NCBI RefSeq assembly: GCF_003285015.1 | Contig: NZ_QMFB01000006.1 | Location: forward strand, 293,437 to 357,436 | DNA length: 64,000 nt | Direction of reading: 5' to 3' | DNA from: Paenibacillus contaminans | GTDB taxonomy: Bacteria > Bacillota > Bacilli > Paenibacillales > NBRC-103111 | Shown: positions 17,501-26,194 of the stretch, piece after piece | How positions within the stretch are numbered: the stretch's first letter is position 1 | Layout: each line of letters starts with the position of its first letter | Notes under the pieces: model-generated | Told to the model about the DNA's origin: nothing | The model's input: the letters and a program-made list of their open reading frames with translations, nothing else | Databases searched by the model: none | Translations under genes and position numbers: made by a program

Positions 17501-17661
17501 GCGTTCGGTCGTACTATCGCTTCATTACAGCGGATCAGGCCTAATTGCCGCGAGGACGGATGTTTCCAATGATGAAGTGTTGGCGGCGCTTGATTAATAA
17601 TCTCCCGTTTGGAATCAAAGCGGTTCCGGTTAAGATCTTCCATAAGTGGATGGCCATCGAG

Positions 17662-17704
17662 TGTGATAATTATCACAGTACCAAACTCACATGTCCTGTA
17701 GGAT
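17662..17704 (+). promoter_or_regulatory. Fnr/CRP-type palindrome and -10 box before the chemoreceptor gene
   Basis: TGTGATAATTATCACA (17662-17677) is a perfect 16-bp palindrome and an exact fit to TGTGA-N6-TCACA. TAGGAT at 17699-17704 can serve as the -10 box. A start near 17711 would place the palindrome centre at about -41.5, the standard position for activation by Fnr or CRP proteins. Confidence 0.65.
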
Positions 17705-17749
17705 ATTGGTAGGATAATCTATCGAAATCGCATAGGAGTGTGGGCGGAT

Positions 17750-19021
17750 ATGACATTCGGTATCGTCAAAAAGCTGGTGGCCGGCATTGTCGGGGTATCG
17801 TTGACTACGTACGGCTGCAGCGCGTTTTTTATTTTCGTATTGAAAGACCGGCTTGCGCCGGCTATGCCGCAATGGCTGTATATTACTTTGGTATTAGCCG
17901 CAGGCGTTTTCTGGAGCGGATTCCTCGGTTGGCTGGCCGCCCGCTGGCTGATCCGCCCGCTTTTGCAATTGACCGATGCCGTCAATGAAGCGTCCACAGG
18001 CAACCTGCGTACGACGATTCCGACGCCGAGTTCCACCGACGAAATCGCTGCCTTAAGCGTATCGGTGCGTAAAATGATGGACAGCTTGCGCCTCATCGTC
18101 AGCGAAATTTCGAATACGGCTTCTTTGGCCAATCAAAGCGCTTCATCATTAAACGGCGTGATCAACGATGCAGCAGGGCAGATCGAGTCGATCTCGAGGA
18201 CGGCGGAATCGATTTCGGACGGCGCGGAACATCAGTCCGCCTCGGCCGACGGGACGCTGCAGTCTGTCGAGCGGATGACGATTGCGGCGGGCGACGTTCG
18301 TACGAAAGCGGAGCATGCGCTGCAGCTGTCGCACGGAACGGTACATACGATCGAGCAGAGCGGCGAAACCGTGCGTTCGCTTGTAGTCGGCATCAATAAG
18401 CTGACGGCGTCGAGCAGCGAATCGATCGGGCTCGTCAAGCAGCTTGACGAAAGCGCGCGTGAAATCGGCAGCATTTCGCGGATGGTCGGGGAAATTGCGG
18501 ATCAAACGCAGCTGCTTGCCTTAAATGCATCCATCGAGGCGGCAAGGGCAGGCGAGCATGGGCTCGGGTTTTCTGTTGTGGCGGGCGAAATCCGCAAGCT
18601 TTCCGAGCAATGCTCGAGCGCGGTCGCCGATATTAACGGGCTCATCGGTCAAATTCAAGCCAATGTCGATCATGTTGTCGGCACGATGAACCGTCAGGTC
18701 GACAGCGTGCGGAAGGAAGCCGTTCGAGGCGAGCATGCAGGCGAAGCACTCGAGTTGATGAAAAAGGCAGTCAACGAAGCGGCGGTTTCCGTCGAGGAAA
18801 TTGTGGGCGTCATCGCCGATCAGGAAGTGCAGATCGGCCGCACGCTTAGCGAAACCCGGGATATCGCGGGAATCGCCAAGCAAATCTCCGGCGGGGCGCG
18901 TAAAGTCGCATCTTCGGTGCAGGAGCAGACGGCCGTCATGCAGGAAATTGCCGCTTCCTCGGAAATTTTGCGCGATCAGGCGGATAGGCTGAAGGATAAG
19001 GTGAAGGTTTTTCAGGTGTAA
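17750..19021 (+). CDS. Methyl-accepting chemotaxis protein without an extracellular sensor domain
   Basis: A 423-residue membrane chemoreceptor. Two hydrophobic helices (about residues 8-28 and 42-62) are separated by only a dozen residues, so there is no ligand-binding domain outside the cell. A HAMP linker follows (about 60-112), then the long coiled-coil signalling domain with the conserved hairpin tip near [20 protein letters not shown]. The receptor must therefore sense through its membrane or cytosolic part. GTG 17738 overlaps the AGGAG site, so ATG 17750 is preferred. A perfect Fnr-type palindrome upstream suggests expression under low oxygen or a similar signal. Confidence 0.92.
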   Translation: MTFGIVKKLVAGIVGVSLTTYGCSAFFIFVLKDRLAPAMPQWLYITLVLAAGVFWSGFLGWLAARWLIRPLLQLTDAVNEASTGNLRTTIPTPSSTDEIAALSVSVRKMMDSLRLIVSEISNTASLANQSASSLNGVINDAAGQIESISRTAESISDGAEHQSASADGTLQSVERMTIAAGDVRTKAEHALQLSHGTVHTIEQSGETVRSLVVGINKLTASSSESIGLVKQLDESAREIGSISRMVGEIADQTQLLALNASIEAARAGEHGLGFSVVAGEIRKLSEQCSSAVADINGLIGQIQANVDHVVGTMNRQVDSVRKEAVRGEHAGEALELMKKAVNEAAVSVEEIVGVIADQEVQIGRTLSETRDIAGIAKQISGGARKVASSVQEQTAVMQEIAASSEILRDQADRLKDKVKVFQV

Positions 19022-19030
19022 GGATTGGTG

Positions 19031-19056
19031 CGGCGTTCCTTTTGGGGCGTCGTTTT
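19031..19056 (+). terminator. Weak terminator after the chemoreceptor gene
   Basis: CGGCGTTCC and GGGGCGTCG form a 9-bp stem with three wobble pairs, a TTTT loop and a trailing TTTT. Confidence 0.45.
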
Positions 19057-19403
19057 GATATTAATCGGAGAGTATATCGCGGGAGTGGCTCTAGCCCTTG
19101 GATTATGAAGCAACCGAAATGATCAGTGAACCGAATGTGCTTGTTCTTCCCTAAAGATGTGCCGAATACGGACATAATGAATACCGTGCATGCAGTGCGC
19201 TTGCAGCCCAAGTAAAAATCTTCTATCAAAATGACAAGATCGTCCATTCCATTGCGTAGCGGGACGCAGTATCTTGAGAATACGGCGCTATTTTACAATA
19301 ACCCCCGTTTATTGTGAAAGCGTTTTATTCGTTTTGCATTTGCATTCACATTTGCATCCGCATCTGCAAAGCCACAATCTTCTGACAAAGGAGATCCGCA
19401 TCC
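19057..19403. other. Intergenic stretch before the sensor kinase
   Basis: No convincing gene is seen. TGAAAGCGTTTTAT near 19323 partly matches a CcpA (cre) site but misses the final CA. Just after it the hexamer TTGCAT recurs several times (about 19335-19365). The AAAGGAGAT ribosome site of the kinase gene ends the stretch. Confidence 0.4.
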
Positions 19404-21194
19404 ATGTTGAACGCCCTGCTGAGAAATACAAGCATCAAAAGCCGGCTTATCGTGTCTTTCCTCGTTTTGTCGATCCTTCCGCTTACGATTACCGCTCATT
19501 TCGCCTATACGAAGTCCAGTAAAGCGATTAACTCCAAAATCGGCACCTACTCCGTAGAAATTATGGACCAGCTGAAAAACAATATCCGCTCGGAAAATAA
19601 AAAATTCGAATATTTGAGCGATCAAATTATGATGGACAAGCTCGTCCAGACGGGATTGACGAATTTTGCGGCCATCGACGATTCGGCGAAGCGGGAAAAT
19701 ACGCTTAACATCAATCAAATGCTCGGGGAAAAATTCGATCTGCTGAAGCCGATCAAAGCGCTGCAAATCAATACGGTTTCCGGCGACGTTTTTTATGATA
19801 TCGGCTACGATTATTTGCTTGAGGAAGACATCGAGCGGATTAAACGGATGATTGCAGAGAAAAAAGGCGAGGATGTGTGGACGTTCGCTTCGACCAAGGG
19901 TGGTTTTCGGACGGTTGTGCTGGGCCGTGAAATTCATTCCCGCCACGATTTCACCGATCATCTCGGTTATTTGTTCATCGCCGTTGACGAAGCGTTTTAT
20001 TCGGATTCCGTTTATATGGACGTCAATATGGGCGTGGGCACGGATCTGTTTATCATGGATGCTTCCGGCAATGTGCTTTCCAGCCGAAATCCGCAAATCG
20101 CAACCGGGGAACCGTTCGCCGACGGCGGGATGATCCGTCAGATCGCCCTGCATGAAAAGGACGGTATCCGCGCCTTTCCTTACTCGTGGAACGATCAAGC
20201 TTATTTGGCCGCCTACGCCTACGACATTTATGCCAAATGGTATTTGACGAGCATCATCCCGCAATCCTATCTGAATGAAGAGACGGGCGCCTTAAGGAAC
20301 GAAATCATGATTATTTGCGGGATCTGCTTCATTATTGCAGTGATTGCTACCCTGATCATATCCTCCAGCATATCGACGCCGATGAACAAGCTGATTCTCG
20401 CGATGGAGCAGGTGAAGAAAGGAGATTTATCCACCGATATCCGCGATGGAAACAGGGATGAAATCGGCTATTTATTCAACCGGTTCAACAAGATGGTCAA
20501 GCAGATCGAAAGTCTTATCGCCAAAATGGAAACGGAGCAAAAGCTGAAGCGCGCAACCGAGCTGCAAATGCTTCAGGCGCAAATCAACCCGCATTTTCTG
20601 TTCAATACGTTGAACTCGCTGAAATGGACGGCTGCGATCAGCCAAGCGGACAGTGTCAGGGACGGACTTGGCGCATTGGCCGAGCTGTTGAGAAGCACGA
20701 TCGTCGATAAGAAGGAAATGATCCGCTTACGCGACGAGCTGAAAAACGTGGAACATTACATACTGATTCAAAAAATCCGCTACGGTACGTCGTTCCATGT
20801 CCGTTACGAAATCGACGACCGCTTGCTCGACTGTAAAATGATCAAATTTTTGCTGCAGCCGATTGTGGAAAATGCGATCCTGCACGGTCAACAAGGAATC
20901 GGGCATGAAGAGACCGTCACGATTCGCTGCGAGGAGACCGGCGGGCGGCTGCAAATTACGATCCGCGACGACGGCATAGGGATGGAGGAGGCGAAAGCGG
21001 AGCGGCTGCTTGCCGGGAAGGTGTCATCCGAGCATCGCTTGGCCAATATCGGAATCACCAACGTTCAGGAGCGGATCAAGCTTCATTTTGGCGCGGATTA
21101 CGGGCTGCAAATCAGAAGCAGGCCTGGCGAAGGAACGGCCGTTATCATTACGATGCCTTTGATAGCAGGAGAGGAAGGGGATAGCCATGCTTAA
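19404..21194 (+). CDS. YesM-type sensor histidine kinase
   Basis: A 596-residue membrane kinase. Helix 1 is at about 14-34, followed by an extracellular cache-like sensor of about 260 residues, helix 2 at about 298-322, then a HAMP domain (STPMNKLILAMEQVKKGDLS). The His_kinase motif is QINPHFLFNTLNSLKW with phospho-acceptor His397, and the ATP-binding domain has DDGIGMEEA and GITNVQERI. AAAGGAGAT lies 8 bp before ATG 19404. The gene overlaps the yesN-type gene by 8 bp, and a sugar ABC transporter follows, the usual arrangement in which the pair senses an oligosaccharide and switches on its importer. Confidence 0.94.
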   Translation: MLNALLRNTSIKSRLIVSFLVLSILPLTITAHFAYTKSSKAINSKIGTYSVEIMDQLKNNIRSENKKFEYLSDQIMMDKLVQTGLTNFAAIDDSAKRENTLNINQMLGEKFDLLKPIKALQINTVSGDVFYDIGYDYLLEEDIERIKRMIAEKKGEDVWTFASTKGGFRTVVLGREIHSRHDFTDHLGYLFIAVDEAFYSDSVYMDVNMGVGTDLFIMDASGNVLSSRNPQIATGEPFADGGMIRQIALHEKDGIRAFPYSWNDQAYLAAYAYDIYAKWYLTSIIPQSYLNEETGALRNEIMIICGICFIIAVIATLIISSSISTPMNKLILAMEQVKKGDLSTDIRDGNRDEIGYLFNRFNKMVKQIESLIAKMETEQKLKRATELQMLQAQINPHFLFNTLNSLKWTAAISQADSVRDGLGALAELLRSTIVDKKEMIRLRDELKNVEHYILIQKIRYGTSFHVRYEIDDRLLDCKMIKFLLQPIVENAILHGQQGIGHEETVTIRCEETGGRLQITIRDDGIGMEEAKAERLLAGKVSSEHRLANIGITNVQERIKLHFGADYGLQIRSRPGEGTAVIITMPLIAGEEGDSHA

Positions 21195-22797
21195 AGTGTT
21201 GATTGTAGACGACGAGAAAATCGTGCGACTGGGCATGAAAATGATGCTGAATTGGGAGGAGCACGGCTTTCAGCTGCTTAGCGGCGCGGACAACGGTTTG
21301 ACTGCGCTCCATATGGTCGACGAAACGCAGCCTGATATTATCGTCACCGATTTAATCATGCCCGGCATGGGCGGCGTCGAGCTGATCGCCAAACTGAAGG
21401 AACGGCAATATGCCGGTAAAATCGTCGTGCTGAGCAACTATGGCGATTACGAGCGGGTCCGGGAAGCGATGAAGCTGGGCGCGGCCGATTACCTGCTGAA
21501 AATGACGTTGAATCCGGATGAATTGCTCGGCTTGCTGAACAAACTGGCCGAGCAGCTCACCGCAGATAAACAGCAAAAAGAGCAAGATGTTCAAAACAAT
21601 GCGCTATTGAAAGAAAGCAATGCTCTTAGAAAAAACTTGTTTTTGAAAGATTTGTTGGAGCATGGTGCCGATTTCTTCCATGCGGCAGGCAAACGAGCGG
21701 AGCTTCATGGGATTGCCATCGGCGCCCAGCATGGCTTCATATTATATGTCGTCGTCCGGGGATATGAGCAAGCTTTGTCCAGCGGCAAAATCAAAGACAA
21801 GCAGCTGCTCTCGTTCTCCATCAAAAATATGCTAGGCGAGCTTCTCGGATACGGCAGCGCGGCCGAAATCGTCGAGCTGAGCCCCCGGGATTACGCCGTC
21901 ATCCTGTTCGCCGAATCGTACATGGACGGCGGGATGCGGCAGCTGTCCGGCCGTATTTCGGATACCCTTCGCATGTACCTCAATTTGCAAATCAGCGTGG
22001 CAATTAGCGAACCGTTTTGCGGCCTGGAGCAGCTGAAGCCTTGCTTCGAAGCATGCCAAGCGGCAGTCAGATTAGACTTTTATTTAGGTTCTTCCGCTAA
22101 CGTTCACGTTTTAGAAGCGGAATTTCGCAATGATCGTTTTCTTAACGGAAAGAGCGGAGCCAGCGCGGAAATCCAATCGCTGCTCGACTTGGGGCAGTTT
22201 GAAGAAGCGGTGAAGCGGGTCGAAAGAACAGTGAAGCTGGCTGAGGAGGATCGATGCGATCCGGCCATCCTGCTGCAATTCGGGGAATGGGTGATCGACA
22301 GTTGGATGGAGCTGGCTGTTAGTATGAGCGCAGGGGAGGAGCACTTTGAGCTTTCCGCTTCGGAACGGTACAGGAAGGTGCTTCGCACTGCCGAAACATG
22401 CGGGCAGTTTCGCGATTCCTTGATCGGTATGATCAAAGAAATCGGAGCCATGGCGTTATCCTCCCGCAGGGGCGGCTATCGACAAGAAATTCAGACGGTA
22501 GTCGCGTATATGAAGAAACGATTGGACAAGAAAATTACGCTGGCGATGATTGCGGCGGAAGTGAGCATGAATGAAAGCTATCTATGCCGGCTGTTCAAGA
22601 GCGAAACGGGTGAAAGCATCGTCAACTACTTGAACGATCTGCGGCTGGACAAGGCCCGGGAAATGCTGAAAAACCGCGACTGCCTCGTAAAGGAAGCCGC
22701 CTTGGCGGTCGGGATCGAGGACCCGTATTATTTTAACCGGATGTTCAAAAAACGGTACGGCGTCAATCCGACCGATTTCAAAAACCGTTTTTCATAA
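21187..22797 (+). CDS. YesN-type AraC-family response regulator
   Basis: A 536-residue regulator. Receiver domain 1-120 has the acidic pair DDE at 8-10, phospho-acceptor Asp55 in VTDLIMPG and the conserved Lys near 105. A middle region of about 280 residues links to the AraC-type double helix-turn-helix at about 430-536 (ITLAMIAAEVSMNESYLCRL, then DPYYFNRMFKKRYGVNPTDF). The start codon overlaps the kinase gene, indicating translational coupling. It presumably activates the transporter genes that start at 22921. Confidence 0.94.
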   Translation: MLKVLIVDDEKIVRLGMKMMLNWEEHGFQLLSGADNGLTALHMVDETQPDIIVTDLIMPGMGGVELIAKLKERQYAGKIVVLSNYGDYERVREAMKLGAADYLLKMTLNPDELLGLLNKLAEQLTADKQQKEQDVQNNALLKESNALRKNLFLKDLLEHGADFFHAAGKRAELHGIAIGAQHGFILYVVVRGYEQALSSGKIKDKQLLSFSIKNMLGELLGYGSAAEIVELSPRDYAVILFAESYMDGGMRQLSGRISDTLRMYLNLQISVAISEPFCGLEQLKPCFEACQAAVRLDFYLGSSANVHVLEAEFRNDRFLNGKSGASAEIQSLLDLGQFEEAVKRVERTVKLAEEDRCDPAILLQFGEWVIDSWMELAVSMSAGEEHFELSASERYRKVLRTAETCGQFRDSLIGMIKEIGAMALSSRRGGYRQEIQTVVAYMKKRLDKKITLAMIAAEVSMNESYLCRLFKSETGESIVNYLNDLRLDKAREMLKNRDCLVKEAALAVGIEDPYYFNRMFKKRYGVNPTDFKNRFS

Positions 22798-22920
22798 AGC
22801 GCAATATAATCCATCATCCGGTCAATCCCGTTAATGGGCATCAAACAAGCCCTCGCGTATGATGAAGGTGCATCCGGTTGAAGGATGAAAACATGACAAC
22901 AGGGAGGTCGAAACAAAAAA

Positions 22921-24321
22921 ATGCGATTCGTACAAAAAAAGCTTTCCATCCTCTGCGCTGCGGCGATGATGACGGCGCTGCTGGCCGCGTGCGGAGGAAG
23001 CCAAACGGAGCGGCCCGCCGGCGGGGCGGCTTCCGAAAAACCGAATCCGGAGGCGACTGGGGACAAGCAGCAGTTTGAAAACAAAGAGCTGAACATTGCC
23101 GTTTTTGAAGGCGGTTACGGCAAAGCGTACTGGGAAGAAGTCGTCAGACGGTTCGAGGCCGATTACCCGGGCGTGAAGGTGAACATGACGGCCAATCCGA
23201 AAATTATGGATATTATCAAGCCTCAGCTTGTGGCCGGCAATCCTCCGGATTTCGTTTATTCCAACGGAGCTGACGCCGGCGGGGTGTTCCAGGCGCTCAT
23301 CAACGAAAAAGGCTTCCTGGACATTACCGACGTATTCGAAGGGAAGGCGCTGGGCGAAGACGTTCCGCTGAAGGATAAGCTGATGGACGGCATTTTGGAT
23401 CATGCGAAGCCGCTGGGCGACGGCAAAATCTATTTCGGACCGGCGAATCTCGGCGTGCAGGGGCTTTGGTACAACAAAAATTATTTCGACGGCAAGGGCT
23501 GGAAGGCGCCGGAAACCTGGGACGAGTTTTTCGCATTAGGGGATGTGGCGAAGAAGGACGGCCGCGCTTTGTTTACGTATCAGGGCATTTATCCAAGCTA
23601 CAACATAAGCGTTTTGATGCCGATGATCGCTTCCGCAGGAGGACTCAATGCGATTCAAAATTACGATGAAAATGCGTGGAAATCGGACGCGGTGCGCAAA
23701 ACGTTCGAGATATTCGAGAAGATTGCACAAAACGATTATTTGCTGAAGGGAACCGTCGCGCTGAACCATACGCAATCGCAAACGGAGTTTTTGAAGGGCA
23801 ATGCCTTGTTTATCCCGAACGGAACGTGGTTTGAAGGCGAAATGAAGGATGCCCCGCGGGAGGACGGATTTGAATACGGGTTTATGGCGCCCCCGGTATT
23901 TAAGAAAGGAGATCAGCGATACGCCTATGGGAACGTCGAATATTTCTTCATTCCGAAAAAAGCGAAAAATCCGCAGCTAGCCAAGGAATTTATCCGGTAT
24001 CAATACAAAACCGATATGGTGAAATTAAACGCGGAAAAATCGTCGGGCATTATGCCGGTGAAAAACGCGGTGGAAGTGGTCAAGGAATATATTCCGGTAT
24101 CCGCTTACAACGCTTTTAAAGTGTTCGATACGGGGACGCAGCTGCTGATGCCGAAATTTAAATTGGCCGAAGGTGTCAAAGTGGAGGTCAACATGGCCGA
24201 AGAAATTTACAATCCGCTCAGCTCGATTATGAACAAGAAAATTACGGTGGACGAATGGATGGAGCGGGTCGAGAAGGCCAGCACCAAATACCGGGAAGCT
24301 TACGCAAAAGCGGGCAAATAA
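22921..24321 (+). CDS. Sugar ABC transporter substrate-binding lipoprotein
   Basis: A 466-residue family-1 extracellular binding protein. The signal peptide ends in a lipobox (LLAAC) with lipid-anchored Cys24, followed by a flexible Gly/Pro/Glu stretch. The mature part has the usual two-lobe pattern (NIAVFEGGYGKAYWEEVVRRFE, PPDFVYSNGAD, GLWYNKNYFDGKGWKAPETW). GGGAGG lies 12 bp before ATG 22921. It follows the YesMN-type pair by 123 bp and is separated from its permease by a stem-loop at 24336. The ligand is unknown. Confidence 0.93.
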   Translation: MRFVQKKLSILCAAAMMTALLAACGGSQTERPAGGAASEKPNPEATGDKQQFENKELNIAVFEGGYGKAYWEEVVRRFEADYPGVKVNMTANPKIMDIIKPQLVAGNPPDFVYSNGADAGGVFQALINEKGFLDITDVFEGKALGEDVPLKDKLMDGILDHAKPLGDGKIYFGPANLGVQGLWYNKNYFDGKGWKAPETWDEFFALGDVAKKDGRALFTYQGIYPSYNISVLMPMIASAGGLNAIQNYDENAWKSDAVRKTFEIFEKIAQNDYLLKGTVALNHTQSQTEFLKGNALFIPNGTWFEGEMKDAPREDGFEYGFMAPPVFKKGDQRYAYGNVEYFFIPKKAKNPQLAKEFIRYQYKTDMVKLNAEKSSGIMPVKNAVEVVKEYIPVSAYNAFKVFDTGTQLLMPKFKLAEGVKVEVNMAEEIYNPLSSIMNKKITVDEWMERVEKASTKYREAYAKAGK

Positions 24322-24335
24322 GGCGTATTATCGTT

Positions 24336-24367
24336 CCGGCAGAGACGGACGTTCTTGTTTCTGCCGG
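24336..24367 (+). terminator. Stem-loop between binding-protein and permease genes
   Basis: CCGGCAGA and TCTGCCGG are an exact 8-bp inverted pair with a 16-nt loop and no following T run. Such loops often stabilise the upstream message so that binding protein is made in excess over permeases. Confidence 0.5.
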
Positions 24368-24411
24368 CGATTACCAGTTATGCTTGGCGATCAACATGAG
24401 GAAGTGAAGCT

Positions 24412-25308
24412 ATGAAACATAAAGCGAGCCGAAGCAAAGCCGTGTTTAGAACGGTATGCTCTCTGCCGGCCTTGGCGCTGTTTGCCGTTTTCGGCTTGTA
24501 TCCGTTCGGTCAAGCGATCGTGATGGCGTTCACCGACTGGAGCGGAATATCCGATTCTTATTCGTTTGTCGGCTTGGACAATTTTCGGACGATGCTGAAC
24601 GACGATTACATCTGGATCGGCTTAAAAAACAATTTGTTTTTGCTTATCGTCGTTCCGGCCGTCACGCTGACGCTGTCATTGTTTTTCGCGGCCATGCTGA
24701 CGCGGAACAAGCTTCGGGAAGGCGCCTTTTACCGCACCGTGTTTTTTTTCCCGAACGTCTTGTCGGTTGTCGTCATTTCCGTGCTCTGGTCGTTCATTTA
24801 TCATCCGACCTTCGGTCTTGTCAATTCGCTGCTGGAGCGGATCGGACTCGGACATTGGGCCCATGCGTGGCTGGGGGACAACGAAACCGTCATGTGGGCG
24901 CTTGCGGTGCCGATGGTATGGGGCTCGATCGGTTATTACATGATTATTTACATCGCTTCCATGGAAGGCATACCGCCCGACCTGTACGAAGCGGCCGTCA
25001 TCGACGGGGCGAACGAGCTGCAGCAATTCACCAAAATTACGCTCCCGCTCATTTGGGATATCGTGCGGATTACGATCGTTCTGTTTCTGCTTTCGGTGTT
25101 CAACGGCAGCTTCGCGCTGGTGAAGATTATGACTGACGGAGCGCCGGATCATGCATCCGAGCTGCTGACGACGTACATGTACAGGCAAGGGTTTTCGAAC
25201 GGCAATTACGGTTATGCGATGGCCATCGGCATGTTTATGCTCGTGCTGACGATCACGCTTGCGCTGATCAGCGAACGGCTGACGAAGAAGGAATCGGTAC
25301 AATTTTAG
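24412..25308 (+). CDS. Sugar ABC transporter permease, MalF type
   Basis: A 298-residue membrane protein with six predicted helices (first at about 12-35). The EAA loop is EAAVIDGANELQQFTKITLPL near residue 193. TDWSG and the following FVGLDNFRTML are typical of this family. It pairs with the permease 16 bp downstream. No ATPase gene is present in the cluster, so the shared ATPase of the MsmX type is probably used, as is usual for these transporters. Confidence 0.93.
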   Translation: MKHKASRSKAVFRTVCSLPALALFAVFGLYPFGQAIVMAFTDWSGISDSYSFVGLDNFRTMLNDDYIWIGLKNNLFLLIVVPAVTLTLSLFFAAMLTRNKLREGAFYRTVFFFPNVLSVVVISVLWSFIYHPTFGLVNSLLERIGLGHWAHAWLGDNETVMWALAVPMVWGSIGYYMIIYIASMEGIPPDLYEAAVIDGANELQQFTKITLPLIWDIVRITIVLFLLSVFNGSFALVKIMTDGAPDHASELLTTYMYRQGFSNGNYGYAMAIGMFMLVLTITLALISERLTKKESVQF

Positions 25309-25324
25309 AAGGTGGGCCGCTGCG

Positions 25325-26161
25325 ATGATAAAAACTCCTTTTCTTGCCCGCTTGCCGGTAAGAATGTTGTTAATTCTGTACAGTATTACGGTTGTGTTTC
25401 CGCTTATATGGACGGTTTATACGTCTTTCAAAACGACGAACGAATTTTATGAAAATCCGTGGTCGCTGCCGCAGCAGATCAACTTCGACAATTATATCAA
25501 CGCTTTTACGAAAGCGAAGATAGGCGCCTATTTCATGAATTCCATCGCGGTTTCATTAGGTGCGCTCGTATTGTGCAATTTGCTTGCTTTTGCCGCGGCT
25601 TACGTCATCGCCCGTCATTCCTCGCCGGTGACCCGGTGGATTCGGCGGCTGTATATGTCGTCGCTGTTTTTCCCGGCCGGCTTCGGGCTGATCCCGACGT
25701 TTTTGCTGCTTAATTCGCTTCATTTGCTCGATAACCGTTTCGGGCTCGCGCTTGTATACGCAGCCGGTTCGATTCCGTTTACGGCGTTTTTGCTCGTCGG
25801 CTTTATCGCTTCGATTTCCAAGGAATACGAGGAAGCGGCGGAGATCGACGGCTGCTCCCCGTACGGGATCATGTTCCGCATCATATTTCCTATGACGCGT
25901 TCGGGGCTGATCACGGTCACCATTTTCAACTTTATGGGGTACTGGAACGAGTTTATTTCGGCGCTATCGTTTGTTTCAACGGAAAGCAAAAGAACGTTAA
26001 CGCTCGGGTTAGTTTATTTGATGGAAATCCAGCGTTATTCGACCGATTGGGGGGCGCTGTTTGCCGGACTCGTCATCGTCATGCTGCCGACGGCGTTAAT
26101 CTATGCGTTCCTGCAGCGGAAAATAACGACGGGTATAAACCTGGGCGGGTTAAAAGGATGA
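25325..26161 (+). CDS. Sugar ABC transporter permease, MalG type
   Basis: A 278-residue partner permease with six helices. The EAA loop is EAAEIDGCSPYGIMFRIIFP near residue 178 and the protein ends GINLGGLKG, as expected for MalG-type subunits. GAAGGTGGG precedes ATG 25325. The Tat-exported beta-helix gene begins 33 bp downstream, so the surface protein and importer are likely expressed together. Confidence 0.94.
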   Translation: MIKTPFLARLPVRMLLILYSITVVFPLIWTVYTSFKTTNEFYENPWSLPQQINFDNYINAFTKAKIGAYFMNSIAVSLGALVLCNLLAFAAAYVIARHSSPVTRWIRRLYMSSLFFPAGFGLIPTFLLLNSLHLLDNRFGLALVYAAGSIPFTAFLLVGFIASISKEYEEAAEIDGCSPYGIMFRIIFPMTRSGLITVTIFNFMGYWNEFISALSFVSTESKRTLTLGLVYLMEIQRYSTDWGALFAGLVIVMLPTALIYAFLQRKITTGINLGGLKG

Positions 26162-26194
26162 GTGTGTTACCCGACTAATAGGGAGGAATGCGGC

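Noticed and set aside
19319..19336. CcpA (cre) site before the sensor kinase
   Set aside because: The left half fits, but the final CA is missing, leaving two mismatches at conserved positions.
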